Shown: positions 10,471 to 22,443 of the stretch, in pieces
Numbering within the stretch: the first letter of the stretch is position 1
How the letters are laid out: every line of letters starts with the position of its first letter
Assembly (NCBI GenBank): GCA_002633005.1
Contig: NMRA01000428.1
Span: 183,940-223,995, forward strand
Reading direction: 5' to 3'
From: Phoronis australis
Lineage: Eukaryota > Phoronida > Phoronidae
DNA: 40,056 bases
Made by a program: the position numbers and the translations under genes
The notes under the pieces: generated by a model
Told to the model about the DNA's origin: nothing
Seen by the model: the letters and a program-made list of their open reading frames with translations, nothing else
The model's database searches: none

Positions 10471-10844
10471 AAACGCAGTTACGTGCAAACGCACTGAGAA
10501 AGCAAGATGTGTACAACTCAGTCGTGTCAGTTTGGGAAAATGTGTCTTTATCTAGCATGTAATTTTTATTTCAAAAGTTATAAATGGTCGAAATTCTACT
10601 TCAGTTTTGTTTTTTGCCACCAAAACGGGTTATCGGAGATACTACAGTAAAAAGAAACTTCATCAACAGATTGAAGTTATGATGCTTTATGTCACCTCAG
10701 TTAAGGTAATAGAAAATTGAGCTTTCGTTACAAGACTGCATAGTTTTATAGGAGGACTCTGAGAAAGCTGGAATCAACATGAGTCAGAGTAAAGTTCCAC
10801 TTGCTCAGCAAAAAAGTTCTGCCAATATACATTTACTTAAATAC

Positions 10845-11268
10845 GTGTATGTATGTATGTATGTATGTATGTATGTATGTATGTATGTATGTATGTATGT
10901 ATGTATGTATGTATGTATGTATGTATGTATGTACGCACATAGATAGACAGACAGATAGATAGATAAATAGATAGATAGACAAACAGATAGATAAATAAAT
11001 AGATAGATAGATAGATAGATAGATAGATGGATAGTTAGATAGATAGATTGATGGATGGATGGATGGATGGATGGATAGATAGATATGTATGTGTGGATGT
11101 GTGTATGAATGCTTGAATGCATGCAGACAGGCAGTTAGACAGGCAGGCAGACAGGCAGACAGACAGGCAGACAGACAGGCAGGCAGACAAGCAGGCAGAC
11201 AGACATACAGACAGACAGAAAGACAGACAGACAGAAAGACAGATATATAGATAGACATAGATATAGAT
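10845..11268. repeat. Compound tetranucleotide microsatellite
   Basis: Three blocks in order: (ATGT)n from 10845 to about 10933, (GATA)n with GACA interruptions to about 11080, then a GACA/GGCA block from about 11120 to 11250. Minus-strand open frames through it (Ser/Ile/Tyr/Cys/Leu-rich) are artefacts of repeats without stop codons. It directly follows the 3' end of the LINE fragment. Confidence 0.95.
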
Positions 11269-11290
11269 ATGAATGTGACTGACTCTGACT

Positions 11291-11575
11291 CTAAGCATTG
11301 TCCATCCACTGCAGGATGTAGCCTTCCGACAATGCCTTCCAATTTGTCCTGTCTCTTGCCGCTCTCATCCACGTTGTGCCTCTCGTCTTCACGATGTCAT
11401 CTCTCCATCTGGCTTAGGGCCTTCCTCTTGATCTCTTTCCATATCTGGGTTCCCACTCTGTGCACCTTTTTGTCCATCTGTTGTCCTCTGCTCTGGTTAC
11501 GTGTCCGCCCCACCTCCATTTCAATTTCAGAATTGTCCATGACTCCTGTTTGTTCTCTTTTCTCAGTGTGTGTGG
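11291..11575 (-). pseudogene. 3' end of a dead LINE (non-LTR retrotransposon) ORF2
   Basis: The minus strand reads the C-terminal end of an endonuclease-reverse transcriptase: KWRWGGHVTRAEDNRW, then TKRCTEWEPRYGKRSRGRP, an in-frame TAA where the family normally has Gln, then ARWRDDIVKTRGTTWMRAA and a terminal YILQWMDNA followed by TAG at 11293-11291. This tail (WxGHxxR, GKRSRGRPxxRW, WxxxxEAYxLQW) is characteristic of many invertebrate LINEs. The reverse-transcriptase domain is absent, so the copy is 5'-truncated, probably near 11575. The compound microsatellite lies immediately 3' of it. Confidence 0.75.
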
Positions 11576-14500
11576 AATCCTGTCTAGTAACTCATAGATA
11601 TATAAGCGTAATATTTGATTCTATTTTAGTTTGCATTTCATGTCATCTTTTTAATTTTTTGTTTTTCATTATTCATTATAGGGCACTTAGTACGAACTCC
11701 TATTTAAGCAATGTTGAACAATATGATGAAAATTCACTCAATCCACTCGTTTTACCATTCTTTAGGTTTGTGCACTTTAGAAATCCACCAACCTTTGTCA
11801 CGTCTCTAGCTGTCTAATATCTCTCAGTTGTTCTTTAACTGGTCACCTTACATTTGATTGTATTGTAGGGAATCTCAGTACACGACATGGCATAGATCGT
11901 ACTAGAAATATCAAGCTCTGGCGCTTAAGCGTGCATTTGACTTAGTCAACTATATGCGCGCCAAATCTTTACTGCGTGCAGCCTCTCGCTTGGGTGATCA
12001 TTCACCAACAAGTGTCGGTCGGGCGCTATCAAAACATAACGTCGAGGAAGTTTTCAACCGTTCACCTGAAAACTAAGGTAAGAATGATGCAATTGGTCAA
12101 AAAGTCAGTTTCCTTGATAAGAGTCACGTTCCAAAATCTAGTAGATTGGTGTTTTAAATACGGCGTGTAAAGAAGACAATGATGAACGACCCCAGAAAAA
12201 GTAAGAAATTGAGTCTTCGATACATAGATCTGTGTTGTTTACATACGTGTCTTTAATTCCTTTAGAAAGACGACATACGAGTTAGGAAGCAAATTAGTTA
12301 TACAAGCTTGTACACTGTACATGTATTGTTATATACGTGAAAATCAGTTTTATCATATAGATTTACATGTATATGTACAAGTAGTATCAACATGAAAACG
12401 TCACACGGACATTTAAGAACATGGTTTCGTACGTGGTTCTATATTATGGCAAGCTTAAAATTAAATTTCTCAAGCTGCAGTGGTCCGATTTATACATATA
12501 TTTAATTGACAATGGAATACAATTTGCATTAGACAAGGATAACGCAACTAAAACAATTATTTTTTATTGAAACAGCTACACACACAGCCTGTGAAAATAT
12601 CATACAACTTGTGCTGCTTGAGAGTCAACATCGGTTGCACTTGATTTACTCTGCTGGACTTGCAGAGTCTTGCGTATTCTCGATCTTCTCGCGTCTACTA
12701 AACACCTGCGTTTTTAACCAGTCGATGCGGGAGGGAAAACCAGCGAGGGACGGCGCAAAAATTAATGAGAGGTATGTAAGGCCATAGCTCCCCCCCAGTA
12801 TTTACTATTTTCTCCCCTGTAGCTATCATTTTCTACCTCCTCCAGCCGTCGCATCTTTTCCCCCGCTCGCCATTATTTCCCTGTCCTCTCAAATTTCACC
12901 CTGGGGCGCTGCACCTATCATCACCAAAGATTTGCCCTGGGGGACACGATTTGTGGGGTCCCATAACACGAGTTCTCCTAGGCGCTTCCTATGTCCCTGA
13001 ACCTGACACGTGTTGATTATTGTCTCCTGCACGTCTGAAGTTCAAACCCTGCCTTCTGAAACGGGCGTGCATATAAGGAGAACACTGAATGGTATAGATG
13101 TCCTTCAAATACATTGATGAACTACGCTCCACTCAAACATGCTTACTCTACGTACAGTCTTTTGCATGTTTTAAAAACTGCATTAACCTGTGCCAAGATA
13201 TTTCCGTTGCTGTTAGGGAAAACCGAATCTCTGGAATCTCAAGTTCACGGTCACGGCCTATATTGTCTCTCGCTCACCTGTAAAAGGCCGGCGTTTCGAG
13301 GTTGTTATCTTTTAAGCGCACGTGAGTCTAAAAGGCTCTGTGGAGGGTGACAATAATCCACACGCACTGAGCTGCTTTCGATTTTTCTGTTATTGTTCGG
13401 CTAAGGTGGTATTCAAGCGTGAGAACGGCATTGTCGGAGGCTGGAATCGCAGTAGGCGAGTTGAGCAACGGAAAATCGAAATCGTATTTCATATGTAAGC
13501 CTCAAGCTCAGTTAACAAACGGCAATTACAGTACTATTCACAACATACGAGCATATGTCATTTAAATAGATCCAATAAAAAACGTTCCAATTGGGAATTG
13601 AAACGGAAATCTGGTTTCAGAAAAAATATAAAACAAAAATTTGATAAAGCTAAGGAAATTTGGAGTTGAACTGGTTATTATTATTAAAAAAATTAACAAA
13701 ATTTTGTCCGTTGACATTTTCAAAGGACACTGCGTTTTCTCAGCCTAAAAATCAAGTAACATGGGAGAGTCAGGAATCACGAATAACTGCCCGGAAAGTC
13801 TGGGCCAAAATATCTTTTAAAACTCTCGGTTACAACACATATTTACGAGTAAGAGAAGTCACAGAAACAAAGATCTCGTAACAAAGAGCAATGTTTTGGA
13901 GTCTAATAAAAAGTTAATGTCATGCTTTTCCATATGAAAACAGCCGTACGTTTTAATTGTGTGAAGATAACTCTGGTCAAATATCCCTCCCACAACAGGT
14001 GTCGTGCAAATCGTAGCTCATAACAAGTAAATTCAGGTGCTGGCTTATCCCTTCGAGAACCCGTGTGTCGAAAATCCTTACTATCACTTATAGGAACCAA
14101 TGTTGATTGCTAGACACATACAGTCGTTGAAATTTCCAACCCCATAACACTGGTCACGTAATATTCACTACCGTCACAGACCAATAAGTACATACACGTA
14201 GAAACAATGAGCGCCTCAAAAGCGCTTTAGAGTTTAAAGGGGTTGGCCAACCCTAAACTTGCGAATTGGAAAATGCTGTATATACGGAATGCTTATCACG
14301 TGCATTGCCGACTCATTCGGCAGCAGTCAAGATCAGATCGGATAAGCGTGCTAATATTTTTAAATCCCAAAGAGAGTTGGTTAAGAATTTGCCATTGAGA
14401 AATAGAGTGGCAAAGTTAAACTTTGGGATGACTGCAATTGAGAAATAGAACAATGTCAATCGTCATTCTACTCTCTACATAAACACTAACCTCTTGATAA

Positions 14501-14601
14501 CCTGTTCTGATTGATTTAGATTGTATGAAATTAAAAAAATACATATATTGAATAAACATCAGATTATGATGACAGTGATTTTGATCAGTCTGGCAGAAAA
14601 A
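11576..14601. other. Intergenic, nothing recognised
   Basis: Only short frames with no known motif. No terminal repeats were found, apart from a 12-bp palindrome GGTTGGCCAACC near 14240. Confidence 0.5.
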
Positions 14602-15049
14602 GCTGTTGTCCATTGACAATTATATACAGATACACTGTACTCTGTTGTCGATCAGTTATATAGAGATGCACTTTGCTTTGTTGTCGATCAATTATATACT
14701 GATACACTTTACTTTGTTGTCGATCAATTATATACAGATACCCTGTACTTTGTTGTCGATCGATTATATACAGATACAATGTACTTTGTTGTCGATCAAT
14801 TATATACAGATACAATGTACTTTGTTGTCGATCAATTATATACAGATACACTGTACTTTGTTGTCGATCAATTATATACAGATACACTGTACTTTGTTGT
14901 CGATCAATTACATACAGATACAATTTACTTTGTTGTCGATCAATTATATACAGATACAATGTACTTTGTTGTCGATCAATTAAAGACAGATACACTGTAC
15001 TTTGTTGTCGATCAATTGTATATAGATACACTGTACTTTGTTGTCGATC
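14602..15049. repeat. 36-bp minisatellite, about 12 copies
   Basis: The consensus unit starts CTTTGTTGTCGATCAATT and ends ATATACAGATACAATGTA. Copies differ by a few substitutions, and the outermost ones diverge most. The period is a multiple of three and the unit has no stop in several frames. The long frames on both strands (12-residue repeats YFVVDQLYTDTM forward, RQQSTVYLYIID reverse) are therefore a by-product. They lack flanking splice or start context that would make them convincing genes. Confidence 0.95.
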
Positions 15050-16873
15050 TGACCAATTTTCAACTGCTACTTGAACAACATTCTGATTCGTCTGCACTAT
15101 TCACCATGGAACTTAGATGGACAGCCAACTGTTTGTTTTAAATGAACGAAATCTGTAATCGTGCGCAACACTATTGTCCGAGCAGGCACTATTCACTAGC
15201 CGTGCCTCCGTGGTTTGTTGATTCAATTAAAATTGTCATCGTTATACATGTATGTATCGTCAAAATACTGGTGCTAGCGCATGCCTTGTGCAGCACACAG
15301 TGTGTGTTGTCAATATCTGACAACAAGGTGCGTGATAACTATCCGGTATTTATTAACCCTTTGGGCAATGAGATGCCGAAATGTTTCTATTGTTTCAAAA
15401 TATACGATAACAGTACTATTATTAAAACACAGACAAAGATTTTTTAATAACTAAATGTTACCGGATACTCTTTCAGATAAACCCTTCTGTGTATTTGCTT
15501 ACATCACGTGATAACCCTGGTTATCTTGATCAATTTTAACATGGTAGTTAAGGTTAGCTTGACAAGTCTCCAGTGAGTGGAATCTCGCCTAGTGCACCTG
15601 TCTAAGTGGATGGAACTCAAGTTTGTTGTCAGGCATCATGACAATTTGGTATCTCAGAAGCACATCAGATCCCTTGAGGTTTTGGAATCAGACATACGCC
15701 GAGGTGATGATGGTTACCACCTACTGTCGTTGCCTAGGATACCTAAAACGTCTTTAGTCAGGGTATTATTATAGAATGGTTACTTTACGATGCATTAGTT
15801 ATTTCCTAAATACGCTGAGAAAGTTTCAGAACATAGAGTTATGATGTGACAACAGGAAGTATTCTCAGCATCACGGTGTACATGTAAACTGCAAAGTGAA
15901 TTACGAAGATAGAATTCAACGCCAATGCCTCGCTATAAAACAAAAATATCGCCGTGTATTTTTAAGAGAGCTCATGATTTTGGCTGGATTCTGTTACCAC
16001 AAAACTCAACCCTGGTAAATTAGGCGTAGTTTTTTCTTCACTGTGTTCCTCCATGTTTCTTTCGATGTTGTGATTAATTAATTATTGTCCAATTGCTACA
16101 GTAATGTACATGTTGTCAGCAATTTACATTAATTAAATTGTTTAATTACTATAGTGTTGTAAGCCTTGACGAGGCTGGGTGATTCTTAAACACAATACTT
16201 AAAATTAAGATTCATTCGTTGTAGTGAACAGCGTAAGAATGACGGTTTATGCTTGCCCATGAAGTTTATTTCCAACTGCAAGAATGTGATCAAATAGCTA
16301 TTGTTCCTGATGATGAACGCTTTGTCTATGGAACAAGCTTTAGAGACACAGTAACTTTTTAATCTGTCACGATCCAGTTTTGTACTTTTGAACAAGATGT
16401 GCCTTTAAAGGAGAATGCCACCCGATTTAATTGTTCTTTTTTACCGTCTTCATCGATCTATATCCACATCACCTCCTATACGGTCGATCTTACTTCGCTG
16501 ATAGGTGTCGCGTTAACATGTGAGGATGGTTAACCTGGTTCCCTGGCCTTACACGCTGACGGCACGGATAGCTTGTGAATGCCCTGGTACAGCGTACTAC
16601 AACGATGGTTTTTGTTGGCTGTCAGCTGACAACTCTTAACCTGAAAGTTGGTGTGCGCATGCTTACTTCCGGTAAACCGAGGTCGGAACTGTCTGGTGAG
16701 TTAGCTGTTTATATTGTGATATTATCAACAAACTGAGTTGAAATTAATTTAATCAATTATCGATTCCTTATTATGAAAATAAACCTGAATTAACAATGGC
16801 TTCACTCTTTTCACTTGGCATTTTTCAGTTTCATAGTTTGAATGGTTTTATGAATTGAAAACGTCTTTTAAAG
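15050..16873. other. Intergenic; one possible promoter-like cluster
   Basis: No gene recognised. Near 16653-16672 a GTGCGCATGC (NRF1-like) is followed closely by ACTTCCGG (ETS-like) and then a CTG|GTGAGT donor-like site around 16692, the arrangement of some TATA-less promoters. No downstream plus-strand exons could be identified. Confidence 0.3.
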
Positions 16874-17036
16874 CAGGGGCGGATCCAGAATTTTTAATTC
16901 GGTGGGGCAAGAGCAGAATATTAGAGACAGGATTTTGCCCGTCAGATATTCGCACCCCCAAATTGCCAAATGGATTCTGGGAGAATTTTCGGTCGAGCCA
17001 TGGCCCTTTTGCCGCCTCCCCATAAATCCGTCACTT
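16874..17036. mobile_element. Small MITE-like element
   Basis: The left end CAGGGGCGGATCCAGAATTT and the right end (reverse complement) AGTGACGGATTTATGGGG are imperfect inverted repeats related to those of the element at 2627-2907. About 160 bp, no coding content, and no clear target duplication. Confidence 0.5.
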
Positions 17037-17378
17037 TACACTGTTACAGTACACACTACTGTCGCCCAATTTCCACCACTCAACAGCCTACGCAGTATTT
17101 ACTCCCTAGAACACCACAATTTTCGCCCCTACAGGTAGCCATAATTCTCAAGATCCACAGCTCCACACGTTGCCTTATTTTTTTCTTCCCATTTCCCTCT
17201 TTGAGGTGAGCCCCGCACAACGTGAGGGTCCTAAGCCATTCAGATCACCTTGGGTATATTCAGAGCCTCAATTTTCTGATTGGAGGTGCGCATGACTTTC
17301 AAACTTAGTGGAGAATGATTGGCCATCACCATGCACTGAAAAAAATTATCTCCAAAGGCATTCAGAACACCTGCCTCC

Positions 17379-17518
17379 CGTTCAGTAACGCTAGGACCTC
17401 ACTAAAAGCAAGACTTCGCGAGATTACGTGAGATATTGCCGTGCATTTTAAATGAGAGCACGTGACTTTAACTAGGTTTTAGCTAGGTCCTAGCGTAGGT
17501 CCTAGCGTCTACTGAACG
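17379..17518. mobile_element. 140-bp MITE with 21-22 bp terminal inverted repeats
   Basis: The left end CGTTCAGTAACGCTAGGACC and the right end, reverse complement CGTTCAGTAGACGCTAGGAC, differ by one inserted base. A truncated relative lies at 3989-4080. ACACCTG occurs close to both outer ends but not exactly abutting, so the target duplication is unresolved. Confidence 0.75.
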
Positions 17519-20500
17519 CACACCTGGTGTGTTTTCAAAACCTCAAATTTCACCTAAAAGATGAATGCTATCTGCGCGTCTGTGGACGTCCGTTAGCCTA
17601 CTATTCTTAAGACTGAAAATCACGTTACTTGCCATATTTTGGATAACGTTCATCGCCGAGAGGATATTTGAGGCTACGAAAATACCCAAAGTGTTTCTAA
17701 GAAAAAATTGTAAATAGGAAAATAGCCGGAGTGCTCTAGGTGTTCCGAGGGTAAATTTGTAGCTACGAAAATTCTCGAGAGGTTTCCCAAATGGGCCCTA
17801 AGCTTTAGTTTTTGCTCAATCTAGTACTAGAAGAATCTCGACCCATTTAGGCAGCGGTTAATAAAAATTGGTCGGGACTCAAACTAACAAAGGTTTGTGG
17901 TCCGAGGTTTGGAGTTCAATGTTCCAAATGCACAATCTTTTTACTAAAGTTATTGCTATCATCTTAGTCCTTTTTAGTAATTCTTGGACAGCTGTCTTTC
18001 TCATTCATTAAGCTTGAAGAAGTCGGCTCAGAGATTCCTGTTGTCAAAACGAGTGTCTGTTTACCACAGTTGTAAAAATACAGATATCCTATTACAAATC
18101 CCTCTGCAGTAGAAAAATGGTACCATTTACAGTGTTTTTAACTCCCAGAGTGAAACCTGTTGTATTCATTTGAAAACGTTTGCTTTGGTAGCGATTTTTC
18201 CAAGCACAATTTCGAAGAAAAATTGTTTGAGAAAAATCATCCAACAACGTGTCATGCCCTGTATAAACCTGTGGGAGTACCCCTTGGTATGGTTTTAGGA
18301 GGGTACTCTGAACGCCCAAGGAAGGTGAACTGGTCCCTATCCCTATCCCTAACAATGTGGGTTGAACATCTTGGAAAGCACAAACGCAATTTTTTGATTT
18401 CAGAATGTGCTCCTCAGATAATGTGTTCTGGCTTTCAGATTCCCTTCGAATTAAATTCCTTAAAGCTACTATGAATCCGTCTCCTGTGAAAAAGAATAAA
18501 TTTTGATCTCACCAACTTTACACTATTACAGGGATTGGAATGACTGAATGACAAAAAGAGGAAACAGTTCCAGGAAATGTATTGTTTCAAAAATAGGCTT
18601 GTGTGATAGAAACATTTTTGTGTTGTAAAACACAACTGAAATAAACGCTTTTGCATGAATAAAGACAAAATAATGAGAAAAAAGAAGCTGGAAATGAAAA
18701 ATAGCACATTCTCTGAAAAGAAGAAAATTCCAAGCCCTGTATATATCTCTCTCTCAACTTGTTCCTTAGTGGACTTGGAAGAACTCGAACTTTGTTATTG
18801 CTCAAAGCCATGTTTGGTGCACTTTTACCAGCCAGGGCTTAAGCAATAACAAAATGCCAGTTCAACCGAAGCCAATATACCACATGTAATCTCAGTAAGG
18901 AACAGTACGACATCAAGAATCTAATCACAAGCACACACACCTGGAGATTGACACCGGACACTAGTATCTAACTCCAAAGGCTGGATATACCAGTCTTCAT
19001 GTGAGCGCTGGTGATTAGACTTATGCTACTGTTTTGGCCAAAAACAACACTGTTAGTACGAGACTACTCTTATATTGTTATATTACGGTTCTAAACAGAG
19101 GTTGGGTAAATATCAGCATAAAAAATGATTCACTTTGAGGATAAGAAACTTAAAAATGGTTAATTTTTTCAACACAGTTTTGTACAGGTGTTTTCTTATT
19201 CTCCACATTGTATTTTAAATACGATTTGGGCTTAACAGATTCTAGTCCAGCCTTGTGTATGATTTAAAACCCTGAAAAGGGATTATGTTTTGGGAATACA
19301 CCTGTATAGTGAAGCATTCCATCCAAATTGAACTTGTTTTTGTCACTTTCAGCCCACTTTCTTGGGAACTCAAGATCGTACTTGATGACCACAAGATTCG
19401 AGCTAAAATTTTGATCCAAAAACTCAAGACTTCTAGTAAAAACTCAAACGCAGATTCGGACCTTGAGCTCAAATGCTGTGATCATTACGTGTCATCATTA
19501 AGCACTCAAATATAGAATAAAAGAAACTTATCTTGAGTAAAAACAAATGCAGAATAGAAAATGACAAAAGTAATCTTGAGTAAAAAGATGAAACCTGGGA
19601 CCCAGGTGTTACTTTCATAATGGTCTATGCTTTCACAAGGCAGTGAATGTGCAACTTCGGTGGCATTCGGGTCTTTAATAACCTACTCCCCTATAACCCC
19701 TGGGGGTAGACAGAATTGTTCAATAGAGGTTGCCAAACGAAAAATTGTTGTCATCTAATGATTGTGACTGAAATGAGAGGCAATCTGGTGGCATTGCAAG
19801 AACAGGGGACACGGAGATTGGAGATAGGCAAGCACAAAACTGAAACGAATTTTTATCAGGGGAAGGGTCTGCAATAAAGACGGGGTAGCCCAGTTGTTCA
19901 CCCCACGGCTGTGTTAATGCCCAGTCTAATTATTCAGCCTATACCCAAGATAAACCATATTTCTAACCAATACATCAGCAAAATAAAGTTCCCGATGGTT
20001 AGGCAAATTTCATGTCATGTTGTGTGTTTTTTAGCCTATGAGTGTAATATTTCTAGAAACACATTTATGATGTCATGGTATTTAATGTCGAGTAAATGTG
20101 AGGGTGTTTGCCAGTGCGAATGTTCTGAAGCATTTCACACTGCCCAACTCTTGCCACGAGGAAGCCCCCTCAATAACTGAGAGGTTAATTTCTTATTTTG
20201 AAAAGCTGTTCGAAAAGACCGAAATGTTGACTAAAATTGTGTAGATCATTGACACAAGAATGGAACACTAGCATGTTGCTCAAAACCCTGAGCAAAAAAT
20301 AATGGTAATAGTTACATACTGGGGTCCCGCACTTTGAATAACAGGAACATGTGTTTTTCATTGAATAGCAGACGTTAAATCTTGTTCTCAAAATGCGGAT
20401 TGCTAGTGAGTGACTATTGCCTGGATAACAATCCCACCCATCTGACGCAAAAGAAACTGTCAAACTGCATAATTATGTTAAGGGAAAAGTTGACTCTTTC

Positions 20501-20949
20501 TTAGAGGCTCTCACCAAAATGGGTCAGTTTTAATGACTGTACCAACTCACAAAAGGGTGAGGTTTTATCTTGCTGATTATACAAAAGATCGAGTATAATC
20601 CTAATGTCACAGCAACGAACACCCTCCGAAATAATTTAATACTCCGTACGATTGTGCGATGGCAGTCAAAGGCACTGCTGAATGACACCGCCAAAAGCGA
20701 TTCTGTCAGTCATACTATTTCTGGACTGGTTAATATTGGCTTGTTTAGGACCATTGACTGTATTTTTATACTCCTAACTACTGTGAGAACTGTTCCAGTG
20801 TATTATGACAACGAATAGCAGTATTTCAGCACATATCCTTTTCCGACCCACTAGTTCAACCTTCACAGTATTCAAGGGATCTTTGTGGTGAATCTGCAGT
20901 TGGTGTAGTAATATAGAGGGTTCTCTTAATCTCTCGCCGACGGGCAATT
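17519..20949. other. Intergenic, nothing recognised
   Basis: Only short open frames without motifs. A weak direct repeat (GCTACGAAAAT blocks about 90 bp apart, near 17670 and 17760) is the only structure noticed. Confidence 0.5.
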
Positions 20950-21020
20950 GCACTTTGTTCGACTGGTTAGGACGCCTGACATTGACGTAAGAGGTACAGG
21001 GTTCGAAACTTGAAGTAGGT
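20950..21020 (+). repeat. tRNA-derived relic
   Basis: CGACTGGTTAGGACGC resembles an A box and GGGTTCGAAAC fits a B box (GGTTCRANNC), with about 40 bp between them. The T-stem does not pair properly, so this is likely a SINE head or dead tRNA copy. DNA 21021-21940 shows nothing else identifiable. Confidence 0.4.
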
Positions 21021-21940
21021 GATTTTTCACTGCAGCTCGTGTAACGTACATGAACATGTTAACATACGAGAGGGTCTGCTCTGAAAAGGTCGAGACAAAC
21101 TCCTGTGGCCGCGGTTCACTCAGCTACTCCTTTCCCGCTATTCGCAAAACTTCATAACACTTCAGAACACAGCACCGTGATGTATTCCTTGACTCGTTAG
21201 CTTTGAAATGGGGGAGTTTGATGAAACAGATTTAAACAACTGAAAATCCATTAACATTCCTTCATTGGAAATCGCATGTTAGTGAACTAGTTATACAACT
21301 GACAACGTATTATACAACTGACCAATGGAATGCCTTGCTTCTTTAAATCGGAACAGCCAATAATATTCCAGGAATGCGCATGAAAAGGTGCGCTGTAGAA
21401 GACCCCGAGCAATCTAGAGGGTCTGTGTAGGAGACTATGACGATTGTGAGAAACGACGCAGCAACGTCAGTGTTTTTTCTGAAGAGTGAGTGCAGCTATG
21501 GTGTGGTGTATCCTTATATCCCGCTTGTGCGAACTATGAAGCTGCGAGAAAAGCGGGTATATCGTCTTTTTGAGTTCATCGGTAGCCTGTAATGCTTCAG
21601 AAGTGGCTCGCAGCAGTAATGAAAATTACGCCGTTGATATCAAGTATGAGGCCGTGAAACATCTCATTGTTTATGTCCGCATTTTGTCGACATTGATTTC
21701 ATTGACGAATGTCGACTTACCAAACACCTCATGACAGGGCCGAAAAAAGAAAGTGGCTGATGTCAGATGCTGTGCCTAGTTTGCGCTTGGCAGGCAGGAG
21801 ACAAAGAAACGCGGACCAGTTGCTGATAAGTTTTTGATTATGGAGAATTGTAGTGGCCATGAAAACATAAACAATCACAATTAATTCAACGCATGAGAAC
21901 ATGGCGTTTTATATACCGTGTTTGATGACTTACTGGTTCG

Positions 21941-22335
21941 TTAGGCTAGTGTTTGATCCTCTGGGTGTAGAATGTTTTCGCCAATTCTTTTTCCCAGCTC
22001 TACAAACGTTGTAAGCACACCTCTGTTTAGATTCTGTGCAAAATCAGGATGCGCTTATCCAAGAAGGCGTCTCACTTGCGGAATTTCGTGGCAGCAAACG
22101 CAAGCGTCAGTCGTTTCCATTATCGTGCAGTTAGCGAACTGACACCATAACAAGTCATTCAAACTATTTTCGTAACTATCCGTAGGTCCCATGGCTGTGC
22201 ACGTTCACGGCGTCCCTCTAGTATTTCTTGATAAATGTATTCCGGTTCGAACTGATAGCTTGTGAAGCCGATCGATCGACCTGTGAACTCTTCGTCGGAT
22301 GACCACTCGTCTAAGTGGGTATTGCGATTTGCCAT
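21941..22335 (-). pseudogene. P2X7-like cysteine-rich domain pseudogene
   Basis: Minus strand from the ATG at 22335: MANRNTHLDEWSSDEEF, then TSYQFEPEYIYQEILEGRRE. After the Pro codon near 22190 the frame shifts and continues as MGPTDSYENSLNDLLWCQF, ANCTIMETTDACVCCHEIPQ, VRRLLG and a stop. The same frame then reads AHPDFAQNLNRGVLTTF. YxFEP..., WCxxxxC...CVCCxEI and HPxFxxxxLNRGVL follow the order of the P2X7 cytoplasmic cysteine-rich domain found as small stand-alone proteins in invertebrates. One frameshift, one internal stop (TAA at 22057-22055) and a missing Cys in the first CxC pair (CQF) indicate a dead copy. The downstream part with the W-G-R-L-G and terminal Cys region is not visible. 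No introns, so possibly a retrocopy. Confidence 0.65.
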
Positions 22336-22396
22336 GTTGACGTTTATTACTGTGCGTTCTGTTTCAAAATAAATTATTCTCACCCTAACCAATGCT

Positions 22397-22443
22397 TATA
22401 CAGTATACAGTATACAGTATACAGTATACAGTATACAGTGTAT
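22397..22443. repeat. 7-bp microsatellite (ACAGTAT)n
   Basis: About six copies of ACAGTAT, self-complementary in part (GTATAC). It lies just upstream of the P2X7-like pseudogene. Confidence 0.9.

Noticed and set aside
10805-11372. Minus-strand frames of 105-179 codons rich in Ile/Tyr/Leu/Ser/Cys/His
   Set aside because: They translate the compound tetranucleotide microsatellite; no codon constraint or domain.
11269-11817. Plus-strand frame of 182 codons
   Set aside because: Its first part lies antisense to the LINE ORF2 tail, which is the recognisable coding strand; the rest has no motif.
14585-15141. Repeat-protein-like frames on both strands
   Set aside because: All follow from a 36-bp minisatellite whose period is a multiple of three; no credible gene context.
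20950-21020. Functional tRNA gene
   Set aside because: A and B boxes are present but the T-stem and acceptor stem do not pair; treated as a relic.
21490-21740. Short plus-strand open stretch with ordinary composition (EVARSSNENYAVDIKYEAV...)
   Set aside because: Under 60 codons, no recognised domain and no convincing splice or start context.
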